Shown here piece after piece: positions 54,131 through 64,000 of a stretch of DNA of 64,000 nucleotides; the first letter of the stretch is position 1, and each line of letters opens with the position of its first letter. This stretch comes from Chlorops oryzae. Taxonomy: Eukaryota > Arthropoda > Insecta > Diptera > Chloropidae. The notes beneath the pieces are model-generated. The model was not told where the DNA came from and ran no database searches. It was given only the letters and a program-made list of their open reading frames with translations. The DNA lies in contig CM035808.1 of the NCBI GenBank assembly GCA_020466095.1, positions 51,807,388-51,871,387 of the forward strand. The letters run 5' to 3'. The translations under genes were made by a program, and so were the position numbers.

Positions 54131-55354
54131 AACAAGTAAGAAAGCTAAAGTCGGTCAAGCCCGACTTTGAAATACCCAGCGTCCCGACATTATGAGCGCA
54201 CTATGTTTTGCTTCTCTATTTGTGGGCGTGGCAGTTAGAGGGCAACATAAATTATTTCCCTACACCTTTCATTCGCCTTGGTGAACCTATGTTGCGAATT
54301 TGAAGCTTCTACTTCGGAAGTTACGAAAAATCTTCATTTGTGGGCGTGGCAGTGGGCGGGCCATATAAAATTTTTTCCTACACCTTTCATTCGCCTTGGT
54401 GAACCTATTTTGCGAATTTGAAGCTTCGACGCCTTTTACTGCGGATGTTACGAAAAATCTTTATTTGTGGGCGTGGCAGTGGTCGGGCCAAAAAAAATTT
54501 TTCCTTCACCTTTCATTCGCCTTGGTGAACCTATGTTGCGAATTCAAAGCTTCTACGCCTTTTACTTCGGAAGTTACGAAAAATCTTCATTTGTGGGCGT
54601 GGCAGTGGGCAGGCCATAAAAAAAATTTTCCTACACCTTTTATTCGCCTTGGTGAACCTATGTTGCGAATTTGAAGCATCTACGCCTTTTACTTCGGAAG
54701 TTATGAAAATTCTCTATTTGTGGGCGTGGCAGTGGGCGGGCTACATAAATTTTTGTTCCTGCACCTTTCATTTGCCTTGGTGAACCTATGCTGCGAATTT
54801 GAAGCTTCTACGCCTTTTACTTCACAAGTTACGATAAGCCCTTATTTTTGGGCTTATTTGTGGGCGTGGCTCGAGGAGGGCGGCCTCGAGGAGGGCGGCC
54901 TCCATTTTTTGTCAGGATATGTCCCTTTTCGTAGTTTACCAGCACACCAAATATCAATGGAATGTGTTCAGTGGTTCGCAAGTTACAAGCATTTTATTGA
55001 AAACACAATAAATTCATTTGTGGGCGTGGCAGTGGGCGGATGTCTCCCATTTTTACTTAGGATCATACTCGGACCCTGATATACATGTGTGCCAAATTTC
55101 GACTTCATTGGTTAAGCCGTTTCGGAGGAGATCCGACCACGGACGGACGGACAGACGGACAGACGGACAGACGGACAGACGGACGGACGGACGGACGGAC
55201 GGACGGACGGACGGACAGACGGACATGTCTAAATCGATTCAGTTTTTGATCCTGATCATTTCTATATATATTTTTCTATATCTCCGGAGCTTAATTCTCC
55301 CTGTTACAAGATTTGCACAAAACTAATATACCCCGCTTACGCTGGGTATAAAAA
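54131..55354 (+). mobile_element. DINE/Helentron-like element, family A copy 4
   Basis: Same architecture as copy 3, with central repeats at about 54222, 54340, 54465, 54593, 54718 and 54858. A 15-bp internal duplication (CTCGAGGAGGGCGGC twice, 54872-54901) and a long GGAC microsatellite (55140-55226) precede the terminal hairpin (TATACCCCGC-ttac-GCTGGGTATA). Confidence 0.87.
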
Positions 55355-55365
55355 GTTATATCTAG

Positions 55366-56228
55366 CCTTTTACTGAAAAAAGGCAAAATGAAACTTTTAT
55401 TTTGCCTTTTATTTTTTTTTTTGAGCAGTAAAAAAAGTTAGAATCTGACTTTTATTTTAAAAGTCAAAAATAAAAGGCAATTAATGCTTTATATTTTTTT
55501 CGAACAAATATAAAAGGCAAAATCGGATTTTAATTTTTTCAAACGAATGAAACGGGCAAACTGTGCCTTTTTCATTTTTCGAACAAATATAAAAGGCAAA
55601 TTCTGACTTTTATTGTTTTGAACAAAAATAAAAGGCAAATCGCAATTGCCAAAAGACCAAAAGTCCGATCATAAAAATTTCGGTGCCAATCGAATCTACA
55701 GATCAACCTCTATTAGATGGAACCAAATCGGGATATGTGTTCATATTCATATGGACATAAGCTAATATCTGTAGTGTTTTTATAGCTCACTTCGCAATTC
55801 TCTGTAACAACTCTGAAAAGACTGAACCCATATCCCTTATATTATATTTGGTACCATCTAATAGAGGTTGATCTGTAGATTCGATTGGCACCGAAATTTT
55901 TATGATCGGACTTTTGGTCTTTTGGCAACTGCGATTTGCCTTTTATTTTTGTTCAAAAAAATAAAAGTCAGAATTTGCCTTTTATATTTGTTCGAAAAAT
56001 GAAAAAGGCACAGTTTGCCCGTTTCATTCGTTTGAAAAAATTAAAATCCGATTTTGCCTTTTATATTTGTTCGAAAAAAATATAAAGCATTAATTGCCTT
56101 TTATTTTTGACTTTTAAAATAAAAGTCAGATTCTAACTTTTTTTACTGCTCAAAAAAAAATAAAAGGCAAAATAAAAAGTTTCAATTTGCCTTTTTTCAG
56201 TAAAAGGCTTGAAATAAAAGGCATTCCC
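55366..56228. mobile_element. Foldback element of AAAAGGCA-rich blocks
   Basis: Two arms of about 420 bp are inverted around 55810. Each contains several TTTTATTT...AAAAGGCAAA blocks and the segment GATCAACCTCTATTAGATGG. It lies next to the DINE-like copy 4 and within the interrupted protein remnant. Non-coding. Confidence 0.78.
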
Positions 56229-56348
56229 AAAATAGATAGAGGGACGCTCAAGGGGCTCAAAAATGCCAAAAACTCCAAAACTTCCTCTCCGACCATTCTT
56301 TCCCCTTGCCTTTTTCGTTCAAAAATTTCAAAATAACTTTTATTTTCA

Positions 56349-56530
56349 GTCCCTGTATTGAACACATTCCTTACTTCTGTACAAAGTATCAAAAAGGACT
56401 TGGCTTTTATTGTGAGCAGTCAATGGAATCTGTAAATGCAGACTTTAAGAAGACATGGAGTTAATATCTTATAAGTAGACTACATCCTGACTATTCTGCA
56501 CGTCTATTAAGAGCAGTTGCCGAAGACAAT
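56349..56530 (+). pseudogene. Transposon-type protein remnant, downstream exon
   Basis: After a splice-acceptor-like TTTTATTTTCAG the frame reads PCIEHIPYFCTKYQKGLGFY, then CEQSMESVNADFKKTWS and a stop at about 56461. Further residues follow the stop (ISRLHPDYSARLLRAV). The G-G-Y-EQSMES--ADFK-TW pattern is typical of the C-terminus of a multi-copy transposon-type protein and parallels SEDALEARHKEFR at 39160. Confidence 0.55.
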
Positions 56531-56820
56531 AGTTGTCTCATTTAAGTTCAAAACAATGTTTAAAAATAAGTATATTTTGATGAAATGAAACAGAAAAAAA
56601 AGGTGTGTAAGGAATGTTTTGATCTTATATTATTATATATGGATGATTGGTTTACTTTAAAAAACGTATAAGAATGTTTTTTTTTTTTCTTTAATAAAGA
56701 CTGAAATTCAACTAAATCAGTGCCGCGTATAACGCCGTAAGATTAGTATACTCGTACTTATATCATGTGCATGTTTTCGGGTCAAAATTAATGGTAGTAA
56801 GAATAAAATTATTATATATA

Positions 56821-56974
56821 CAGTGCACTCTCGAAAACTTGAACTAATTAAAACTAGCCTTGTTCTAGTTGACGAATTGCTTGAGTTTTCAAACGCCTTC
56901 AATTTATGATCAAACGACGCATTTTACCATCACTTTACTGTACCAGTACTGTTCGAGTTTTAGAGAGTGCACTG
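56821..56974. mobile_element. 154-bp pogo/Tigger-like MITE with TA duplication
   Basis: CAGTGCACTCTCGAAAACTT at the left and GTTTTAGAGAGTGCACTG at the right form imperfect inverted repeats of about 26 bp, flanked by TA at 56819-56820 and 56975-56976. CAGT ends with TA duplication fit pogo/Tigger-type mariner elements. Confidence 0.8.
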
Positions 56975-57245
56975 TATGTCTATTTATAGATTATGTATTT
57001 TTTGACAGTATTGCATTATCCGTTTTTCAAAACTTTATTTTATTTTTACAACGAGATCATCAAGAGAACACCGATTTGAATGCAGGGATGTATAAAATGC
57101 AATAAAAAATCAAAAGGGGGTGGGGGTGGAAAAGTTGAGGTTCTGCGATTTTCGGATTTGCATTTTTTTACACTGGAACTAGCCCAGAATCATATCCATC
57201 AAAAATTTTCGGGGTGGTTTTCCAAAAAATTTAAATTCACCGTAA

Positions 57246-57667
57246 GTTGTATCGTATATTGAAAAATTAAGTTTTATGAAAACTAAAATTTCCCAATCAT
57301 TTCTTCATTTATTTGATTTTTATATTTGGTTTATCTTCTGGCTTATGAAAACTTAATATCTGATTAGAGTCGCTTGACGAAAAGACTTTAAATTTCAATT
57401 TAAACGATTCGATAGCTGCCACGTAGTGAAACGAATGCGATCCTGGTATAGTTTTGCATTTCTCGAAACGGTTTTGAAGAAAGTGCGTGCGATGCGTTAA
57501 AAAAATCTTATCTCTGTAAGTATTGCGTATCCCATTCTGAAATTTTGCTATTATTAAGAGAAAAGCTTAGGCTACCCTTAAAAAATAAAATAAAAAATAT
57601 TGAAATGGTTAAAATTTAAAAAAAAAATAAATTTTTTGCAAAATTCACGTCTTTCCCTTTGAAATAA
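57246..57667. other. Unassigned stretch
   Basis: No gene, inverted repeat or partner sequence recognised. Confidence 0.5.
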
Positions 57668-57669
57668 TA

Positions 57670-58966
57670 AAGACTGTCCCAGAAATAACTGTCCTTTTGT
57701 TTTTTTTTTTTATTGCAAAAAATTTAATGATGTTTTTTTAAATTCTTTCAGTTTATTTTTAAGTGAACATTACAAAATAAATAAAAATTTTAATAACACT
57801 GAAAAAAATACACTTAAAAAAAATTATACAATTTTTTATTAAGGTCCTCCATTAGGTTTTTTACCGGCCGTTCGTTCACCTTAGTGTATGCCCGACGCCA
57901 TTTATGTCGAAATATTTCAATTTTCGTCGCAGTTTGTTTGGTCTTCTTAAGGTTCCTTTTCATTAAAGCCCAATATTTTTCGATTGGACGAAGTTCGGGG
58001 CATTTCGGAGGATTTGCTTCTCTTGGTACCACAGGGACATTATTGGCTTGGTACCAATCCATCGTTCTCTGGGCGTAGTGAGATGTTACTAGGTCAGGCC
58101 AAAATAGTACTGAACCTTGGTGTTGACGTATAAAAGGCAGCAAACGCCGGTCCAGACACTCTCTGATGTAAATTTCGCTGTTGATTGTGCGATCCGTCAA
58201 AAATTCCTTACTTCGAAGGCCACATTTGCAAATGGCCTGCCACACCATGTATTTCTTTGGAAATATGGTATGTTTTTCGTTGGTAAATTTAGAGGATGCT
58301 CCACCCGTTCTAACCGCAGTATAATATCCGTGTCCAGGTAACTGCTTGAAATCCGCTTTGCAATACGTTTCATCGTCCATGATCACGCAATCAAATTTGG
58401 GCAGGTAATCGCGATACAGTTTTCGAGCCCTCCTCTTGGCTTCGGCGTCCTTTTCTTCTGACCTATCAGGTACTTTTTGTACTTTATAGCTCCTAAGGTT
58501 GTAAAATTTTTTAATCCGTTGAACACTTGACTTCGATGTTCCCGCTTTTGCTGCCATATCACGAACTGAAGTGCCTGGATTCTGAGTAAACAGCCGCTTA
58601 TCGTTCTGGGCCACCGCTTGGTTCGCTGGACCACTTTTTCTCCCTGATCCTGGTTTTTTTGATAAAGGGGTAAGCTGTCTGTATCGTTTTATGGTCCTAC
58701 CGACAGTTTTTTCGCACACGCCAACTTCCTTAGCGATCTTTTTGTACGTGGTGTTTGGATTTTGCAGGTGTTTGTAAATAATTGCTTTCCGCTTTTCTTC
58801 TTGTTGAGACGACATCTTTTCAGTAGCTCTTTTATTTTACGAATGAGTTTTTTTTTTAATGTGCAATATTTATACTTTATTTAGGTACCAAATATGTTGC
58901 TATAGAGTTAACACTTTTTTATAAATAGCCTAAAAACAAAAGGACAGTTATTTCTGGGACAGTCCT
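57670..58966 (-). mobile_element. DD37E mariner-like element (ITmD37E type), 1.3 kb
   Basis: TA at 57668-57669 and 58967-58968 flanks inverted ends with ACTGTCCCAGAAATAACTGT, which extend about 30 bp. A single uninterrupted transposase gene fills the interior on the minus strand. Size, ends, target and catalytic spacing match the DD37E group first described in mosquitoes. Confidence 0.92.
57814..58815 (-). CDS. Mariner-type transposase, DD37E, 333 aa, intact
   Basis: The start MSSQQEEKRKAIIYKHLQNP at 58815 opens a paired helix-turn-helix region (residues about 1-110) with a GRPR-like basic linker (KKPGSGRKSG, about 53-62). Catalytic residues are D148 in IMDDETY, D241 in LFWPDLVTSHY and E279 in CPELRPIEKYW. 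Thirty-seven residues separate the second Asp from the Glu. Length is normal for the family and there are no stops or shifts, so the protein could be active if expressed. It catalyses cut-and-paste transposition into TA sites in the nucleus. Confidence 0.93.
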   Translation of the reverse strand: MSSQQEEKRKAIIYKHLQNPNTTYKKIAKEVGVCEKTVGRTIKRYRQLTPLSKKPGSGRKSGPANQAVAQNDKRLFTQNPGTSVRDMAAKAGTSKSSVQRIKKFYNLRSYKVQKVPDRSEEKDAEAKRRARKLYRDYLPKFDCVIMDDETYCKADFKQLPGHGYYTAVRTGGASSKFTNEKHTIFPKKYMVWQAICKCGLRSKEFLTDRTINSEIYIRECLDRRLLPFIRQHQGSVLFWPDLVTSHYAQRTMDWYQANNVPVVPREANPPKCPELRPIEKYWALMKRNLKKTKQTATKIEIFRHKWRRAYTKVNERPVKNLMEDLNKKLYNFF

Positions 58967-58968
58967 TA

Positions 58969-59872
58969 GTTATAGCGGTATTTATTATAATTCAGTCGAA
59001 AGCTTAATAAAGGAAAAACATTTCATTCCTTCAAAAAATTTTTCTATCGTCCTTAGTTTTTGCAGTATCAGCGATTAAAAGAAGGTCTTTGTTGAAAAAC
59101 GTAAGATTTCAAAAAAAATTTTCCGGGAAAAGTATGTTAATTTAGAAAAAATATAAGGTATCTAATGTTTTTGGCTATTTTTTCGAAAAAAAAAATATTT
59201 TTTCCAAAACAGAATTTTAGTGGCAAATTTTGTGTGGAATCACCCATATGTATAATAAACGTACATATTTCGAACCAGTGTAGTGCCCATCCTCCACTAC
59301 ATACATATATACTTATGCGGTCAGTCAATATGCGATTGTACACCTGTTTTAAAATGCGCGTATCTCAGCGGCGGGGATCAACGAGGATGAGATTAATACA
59401 AATTCTTAAAGTTAATGAACTAACCTATAAATAGTGTTAAAATTAGAGAGAAGGTTTTAAATGTATTTTAGATTTTTTCCACTAAAAATCGATGATTTTA
59501 AGAATTTTTCTTAAATTTTACAATAATTTAAGCTGCTATAGAACATAAATAAAAACTTTTTTTCTAAAATTTACTGAATTCATTTTTTAGTTTACAAATT
59601 CCAATAAAGGAAAAGAAAAAAATGAGATCAATATCTTTAAAAATGTATTTATTATATTTTTTTTTTTCTTAGCAGTTCATTTGCTAGCTAAGAAATCGCT
59701 AAAAAAAAAAACCACTAATTTTGAAGAGATGTAGCGCCCGTATATGTTAAAATTTTGCAAAAATATTTTGGAGTTTTCTTATTTGAAATATTTTCTTTAA
59801 AACGGTACCAAATTTGTTATGTTCCAACACCACAAAAACTTTGATTTATTGCTATGGGACAAATCACTATGC
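58969..59872. other. Unassigned AT-rich stretch
   Basis: Nothing recognised. Many A/T homopolymers. Confidence 0.5.
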
Positions 59873-60383
59873 TTCGGCTCGGTTTTTTATTTTGCTTGAA
59901 AAGTTCATAATTGAAACTTTAATAAATTTATTACGATATGTTTTTGCTTAATGTGCACGAGTGTTTTCAATTTGTAATAAATTGACACACATTGCTGGCT
60001 ACTGCTACGAATTTGATTGTACATAGAATTTTGTATTTTTGCTGAAACAGTGTGATCAAAAAGTTATGTGGACAGGGTATGACTAAAAAACCAATTAATA
60101 TTTCTCCTTGATGTTGAGTTTCCTTGATTATTTTTATGTTTTTCAAGCTTTTCATACCATTTTATGAGTCTTGTAGATATTTTGTATGTAATATACTCAC
60201 AAATCTCCCAAAATTGAAAATATAAGTGGCAATGCATTTTACCAGAGCAGAGCTAAATATTTCGCTGCCATAGCATGCTTCTCTTTTCCTCATGCTATAT
60301 GCCTATGTTGAAGCAGCGTAGCTCTAACACATTGCAGGGATTAGGAAGAAGAAGAGTTAAATCTATAGTTCTATATGAACTAG
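59873..60383. repeat. Dispersed repeat, inverted copy of 6520-7018
   Basis: Complementary to 6520-7018 from CTCGGTTTTTTATTTTGC to GGAAGAAGAAGAGTTAAATC. Non-coding. Confidence 0.8.
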
Positions 60384-60945
60384 AATGCTTCATTTTATGT
60401 ACATAATGAGTTTTTTCTTATGACGTTATCACGTAAAACTATCGTCCGTAAATTGACTTTACAGACACAAATTAATTTTTTTTTTCAAATTTAAATATTG
60501 CTTTTGACTTAAAGCACTTCTTCCAGTTTTCACATATAATTCTTATATTTTGGTATTTAGAGCCAAAAATACGAAATAACGCATACGATAAATTTTGAAG
60601 CGATTTGAAAAGAACTTCTGGGTTATCTAATTAATAACATTGTAACATAGTGTTAGAAAAGTTGTTTTGAAGTCGACCACGCTTCGACTTTTTTGCATTT
60701 CGCGCAAGGTGAGTCACCCTATAGCAGCATAATATAGTGTCTTTGCATTGGTCAGGTAGAAACAGGTTAACACATAAGCGACCGACTCAGAAAACGATTT
60801 TTGAATTTTGAAGTCGCCCAAAAGTTGAAAAGGCAAGTATCATCGAGGACGAGTGGAAAATGGAATGAGCGATAGAGTATATTGGCGGCTGTTTATAGTT
60901 TAAATACTATTTGCCACATCGCAAGCTTCCAAAAATATAACTAGT
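60384..60945. other. Unassigned stretch
   Basis: No gene or repeat recognised. A short palindrome GTCGACCACGCTTCGAC lies at about 60673. Confidence 0.45.
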
Positions 60946-60947
60946 AG

Positions 60948-61080
60948 TGTCCGACCGAAGGTTCGGCTTCGGCTTCGGTAATCGGCATAATCGGCCAATT
61001 CTTAATCTTCGGCTTCGGCTTCGGCTGGAAAAAGCCGAATATTTTAGCCGAATATTTTTGCATTTTAATGGAAGTAAAAA
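60948..61080 (+). repeat. TTCGGC-repeat stretch, likely end of a hAT-type MITE
   Basis: GTGTCCGACCGAAGGTTCGG is followed by repeated GGCTTC motifs, and later AAAGCCGAATATTTTAGCCG. Complementary CGAA/TTCG units could fold back. No matching second end is visible. Confidence 0.5.
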
Positions 61081-62336
61081 AGTCACGATAGATTTTCAAT
61101 TGCTTCATTGAGACCTTTTACACTAGTGAATTATTGCCGTAAAATCTCACTTTGTGGGCGACTAAAGCGAAAGAATTTAGAGAAAATTTTAGCGGTTTTT
61201 TTTTGTGCTTGTCAAATCGTCGCCCGGGGATTCATGTTCTCTACGTGCAAAAAAACACATTTCGAGTAAATCGAAGTTGAAGTTTGAAACTATTTTTTTG
61301 AAGTGAAAACTTCTATAGGCGCGTTGAGCAGGGAGCAAATCTTTAAGTTCAAAATGCATTTGTATATGTTGTAACCGTCACGGTCGTCGTGTACGTATAT
61401 CTCGGCTATATTAGTGTGCGTAGCTTTCAGTGAGAAGCATTCCTAAAAAGTTTTATGTGATTCGTCGACGTAACACCCCAGTCGGCAATTTGATATTCCA
61501 TGAATATCTTCTTTTGGGAATTCATTGATGACAAAGGAAAAATATTACGTCTTAAAAATTCGTGAGTGGTTAAAAACAAATTCTACGATAGCTATCATTC
61601 ATTTTTATGACATCGCAATTATAATTTTGAACGACAAATTCCGCATAGAAACTATTGCAAAAATAGTAAAAGCTAAACATTGCATATTCCGACTGGGATT
61701 TGATTCAACTCGCTCTTGGTTTCTCACTTTGACTTCGGTTCTCTCAGTTCATTCGATCTTCTTTCTCACTACAGCGCAAAGAGAGTATGCAAACGGTTGC
61801 CATTTAAAAAGATATAAAAGTGCCACAGCGATTCAAAAAGAGCCAATGGGAATTAAAACACTTATATAATATTACATGTATATATGTATGTATATTGTAA
61901 AACAAAAATTTTGTGATGTGGATTAGGTCCGCTAAATCTAAATTATTTTGAGTGTTTGCACCGAAAATTTTTTGCTTTGAATTGGTCACTGAGTAATTTT
62001 TGTCGTGGCGTAATAAAGCCAAAAAAGAGCCAAATACAATGAAAACGAGCCACACCGCCGACTGTAAAATATAGTGTCAGTTTTGCATTAAAACGCCAAC
62101 TGTGGCAGCCATGAGTCATATCTGCTCAATAATGCGTGTATGTAAGTATGTTCCCAGCAGAATATAGTGTCGGCGGTGAACAAGTCCAAGCGTCTTTCAT
62201 TGCGGACGCCTCGGTGTTATGCTCAGCATGAGAGTGTCTGCGAGGTGGAGCGACATAGTCATGCCAATGTGTTTACATATAATTTTTAAATGCTCAGGAT
62301 ATCTCAATGCGCTATGCACTTTTCCTATGAACGTTT
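61081..62336. other. Unassigned stretch
   Basis: A 114-codon frame (61525-61869) has no recognisable motif and average composition for this AT-rich DNA. A GACCTTTTACACTAGT motif at 61112 is shared with 27618. Confidence 0.45.
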
Positions 62337-62339
62337 TTA

Positions 62340-62508
62340 GGGAACGTGTCCAAACTACGTGACCCTTTTAGGGGGGGAGGGGGGTCCTGAAAGTACTACA
62401 CTTGGACAAATTGGTCACTTAAATTATTCTACGGATTGTCACCGAGGGGGGGGGGGAGGGGGGTAAAAAGTAGTAAAAAAATGGTTCACGTAGTTTGGAC
62501 ACGTTCCC
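62340..62508. mobile_element. 169-bp MITE with G-tracts, TTA duplication
   Basis: TTA at 62337-62339 and 62509-62511 flanks inverted ends GGGAACGTGTCCAAACTACG and CGTAGTTTGGACACGTTCCC. The 3-bp TTA duplication and GGG start fit PIF/Harbinger-type MITEs. Two G-rich tracts (GGGGGGGAGGGGGG at 62371-62384 and about GGGGGGGGGGGAGGGGGG at 62446-62463) lie on the same strand. Confidence 0.83.
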
Positions 62509-62511
62509 TTA

Positions 62512-63684
62512 TGTACACATCGAATCAAAGCACCGAAATTGAACATGTTGTAGGCGGTAGGCATTGTTGGCCGCTGGGACGGTTCATCGCTTCTGTAAGC
62601 AGCACTTTGGCCGCTGGGTACTAATAGAAAACGAACGCTCGACGTTGTGATTCTTAGTATTGTCACTGGGCATGCAACATATTGTATTGTACATACTATT
62701 GTATATCCGGTGTCCTCGGATAATGATAGAGACGACGATGAAAAATCAAATGAAACTAAAATAGGTATATAAAATATTTTCTGGCGAAAAAAACTCGTCT
62801 AATTTTTTCTAAAAACCCAATTCAAATATGAACAACTCATCGGATTTTCTTTTTCTGGGTCTTGAAATGCTCTTAGAAATCCACTCATTTACTTAAGATA
62901 GCCTAAACCTGAATACCGAATCTTCTTCGGAAATTATATGGGCTTGAAATCAAGTTTTTGTACAAAGTTGTTAAAAATTTCTTAAAATTTTTGCCTTTAT
63001 CGCCCTATAGCTCCTAAGCTGTTGAACCGATTTCATCCATATGTATGAGGGATATGCTGTATATTTACTCTTCTTTTATATGAATTAAATTTTTTGAAAC
63101 GGTCGAACGATAAAACTACGACTAAAAAATATTGACAAAAAATCGCAAAACCTTTCTTAGCGAATATTTAAAAAACGCGAGCTAACTTTCAAACTTAAAG
63201 CATATATTTTGCTTCAGCGAAACAAATACGACAAAAAAAAAGTTGGTTTCAAGTCAAACGAAAATTAAGTGTTGAGCAGTGTAATTAATTGTTAAAACTT
63301 TGTGCAGCCAGCAATATATTTCAATAATAAAATACTTTACATATAACATGCCTATAATTGTTTCTCTGAGTCTCATTAAATGTAAAAATCCAGATTGATT
63401 TTAATAATTTTAAATCAAATATTATGCATTTCAAACTTCAATACACATTCTATGTTTTCACTTCCAACGGCAGTTCCATAACTGCCAACTTTTTTTTTAA
63501 TAACTGTACGATAAGGTTTTTTGTGTGTTTCACTATTAATTTTCATATAAATATTAAAATCCACTTTGCTCTATACGCCATTTCAAACATATTTCGGTGA
63601 AAATGTAATACATAGAGCAAAGTGACATAAAAAATAATTTTTCAATATAAATATTTTCTTTCAAAATCGGTTGAAAAAATTTGG
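62512..63684. other. Unassigned AT-rich stretch
   Basis: No gene or repeat with a partner in the window. Confidence 0.45.
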
Positions 63685-64000
63685 TATACGAGCTCACCGG
63701 GACATGAGCAAGAACAAGTTCGAGAATTGACCCGATCGGACCATTTTAATGGGTACCTCCAGTACTAGGGTCTGTTACGATAATCACAAAAACTGCTTTA
63801 AAATCGAAGTTTTTCAAGGTATTTTGATGAAATTCGGTATTTGAACATGCTTAAAGACAAGTAATATGATTTTAAAAAATTTGAAAAGTGGGCGTGGCAA
63901 AAGGGAGTTTTTCGAAAACTGTCTCCTTCGCCCGAAGTTCAAATGGGACTTGAACGAAAGTTAGCACTTATGCCTTCTTTGTAGCCACAAATATCCTCCC
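63685..64000 (-). mobile_element. DINE/Helentron-like element, family C fragment, cut by window edge
   Basis: The stretch GTACCTCCAGTACTAGGGTC, CACAAAAACTGCTTTAAAAT and AAAAGTGGGCGTGGCA is the reverse complement of 32400-32640 in the family-C element. It continues past the right edge. Confidence 0.8.

Larger units (their letters stand above)
51965..57245. mobile_element. Decayed element with long inverted arms, hosting nested insertions
   Basis: The left arm (51970-52052 plus 53271-53560) and right arm (56870-57240) are inverted copies. Landmarks are CCCGAAAATTTTTGGTGGAT, GATTTTCGGATTTGC-type, a C-rich CCACCCCCACCCCC tract and GCATTACACTGTC-type sequences. Inside are a protein remnant split in two, two family-A DINE-like elements, a palindrome and an AAAAGGCA-rich foldback. 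The class of the host element is not established. Confidence 0.65.

Noticed and set aside
61525..61869. 114-codon frame as a host gene
   Set aside because: No motif, no homology recognised, no supporting splice or start context; length is unremarkable for chance in this DNA.

Overview
The window is repeat-dense, AT-rich dipteran DNA with no recognisable single-copy host gene. Almost every recognisable stretch is a transposable element, a fragment of one, or an element nested in another. The BEL/Pao and Gypsy retrotransposons, piggyBac, hAT, PIF/Harbinger and mosquito-type DD37E mariner elements, and abundant DINE/Helentron-like repeats fit a higher fly, possibly a tephritid; the species assignment is inference. 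Two 100-N runs (10829-10928, 24599-24698) mark a scaffolded draft assembly.

Layout. 1-4680: decayed minus-strand BEL/Pao copy running off the left edge. 4681-7420: tandem repeat, minus-strand LTR with polypurine tract, dispersed repeat. 7421-10208: 2.8-kb non-coding element with long inverted arms, hit by a TTAA-flanked MITE. 11874-21547: a DINE-like element split by an LTR-Gypsy element (12719-21090), itself split by piggyBac (14201-17119). 21551-24598: second Gypsy-type LTR and decayed interior, then a near-identical truncated piggyBac piece ending at an assembly gap. 24815-27500: PIF/Harbinger with transposase and Myb/SANT-like genes, split by a DINE-like element. 28300-34061 plus 41284 onward: two inverted copies of a dispersed repeat, one carrying a DINE-like element, the other a BEL element (34062-41283) with a 5-bp target duplication. 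41.6-46 kb: tRNA-like modules, MITEs, a Harbinger remnant. 46062-49053: apparently complete hAT element with a four-exon, 670-codon open transposase. 51965-57245: decayed long-TIR element stuffed with two DINE-like elements and two foldbacks. 57670-58966: DD37E element with an uninterrupted 333-aa transposase. 59-64 kb: mostly unassigned DNA, two MITEs and a DINE-like fragment at the right edge.

The most informative signal is a clan of DINE-like elements in three families (A, B, C). They share one architecture: ACAAGTAA start, 5' hairpin, subterminal inverted repeat, central tandem repeats, GGAC/GACA microsatellite, AATATACC...GGTATAAAAA 3' hairpin. In each family the 5' subterminal repeat is the exact complement of the distal arm of that family's own 3' hairpin, although the sequences differ between families. 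Inverted repeat pairs in the window also provide internal empty sites for four insertions (BEL copy 2, two DINE-like elements, one TTAA MITE), so target-site behaviour can be read without outside data.
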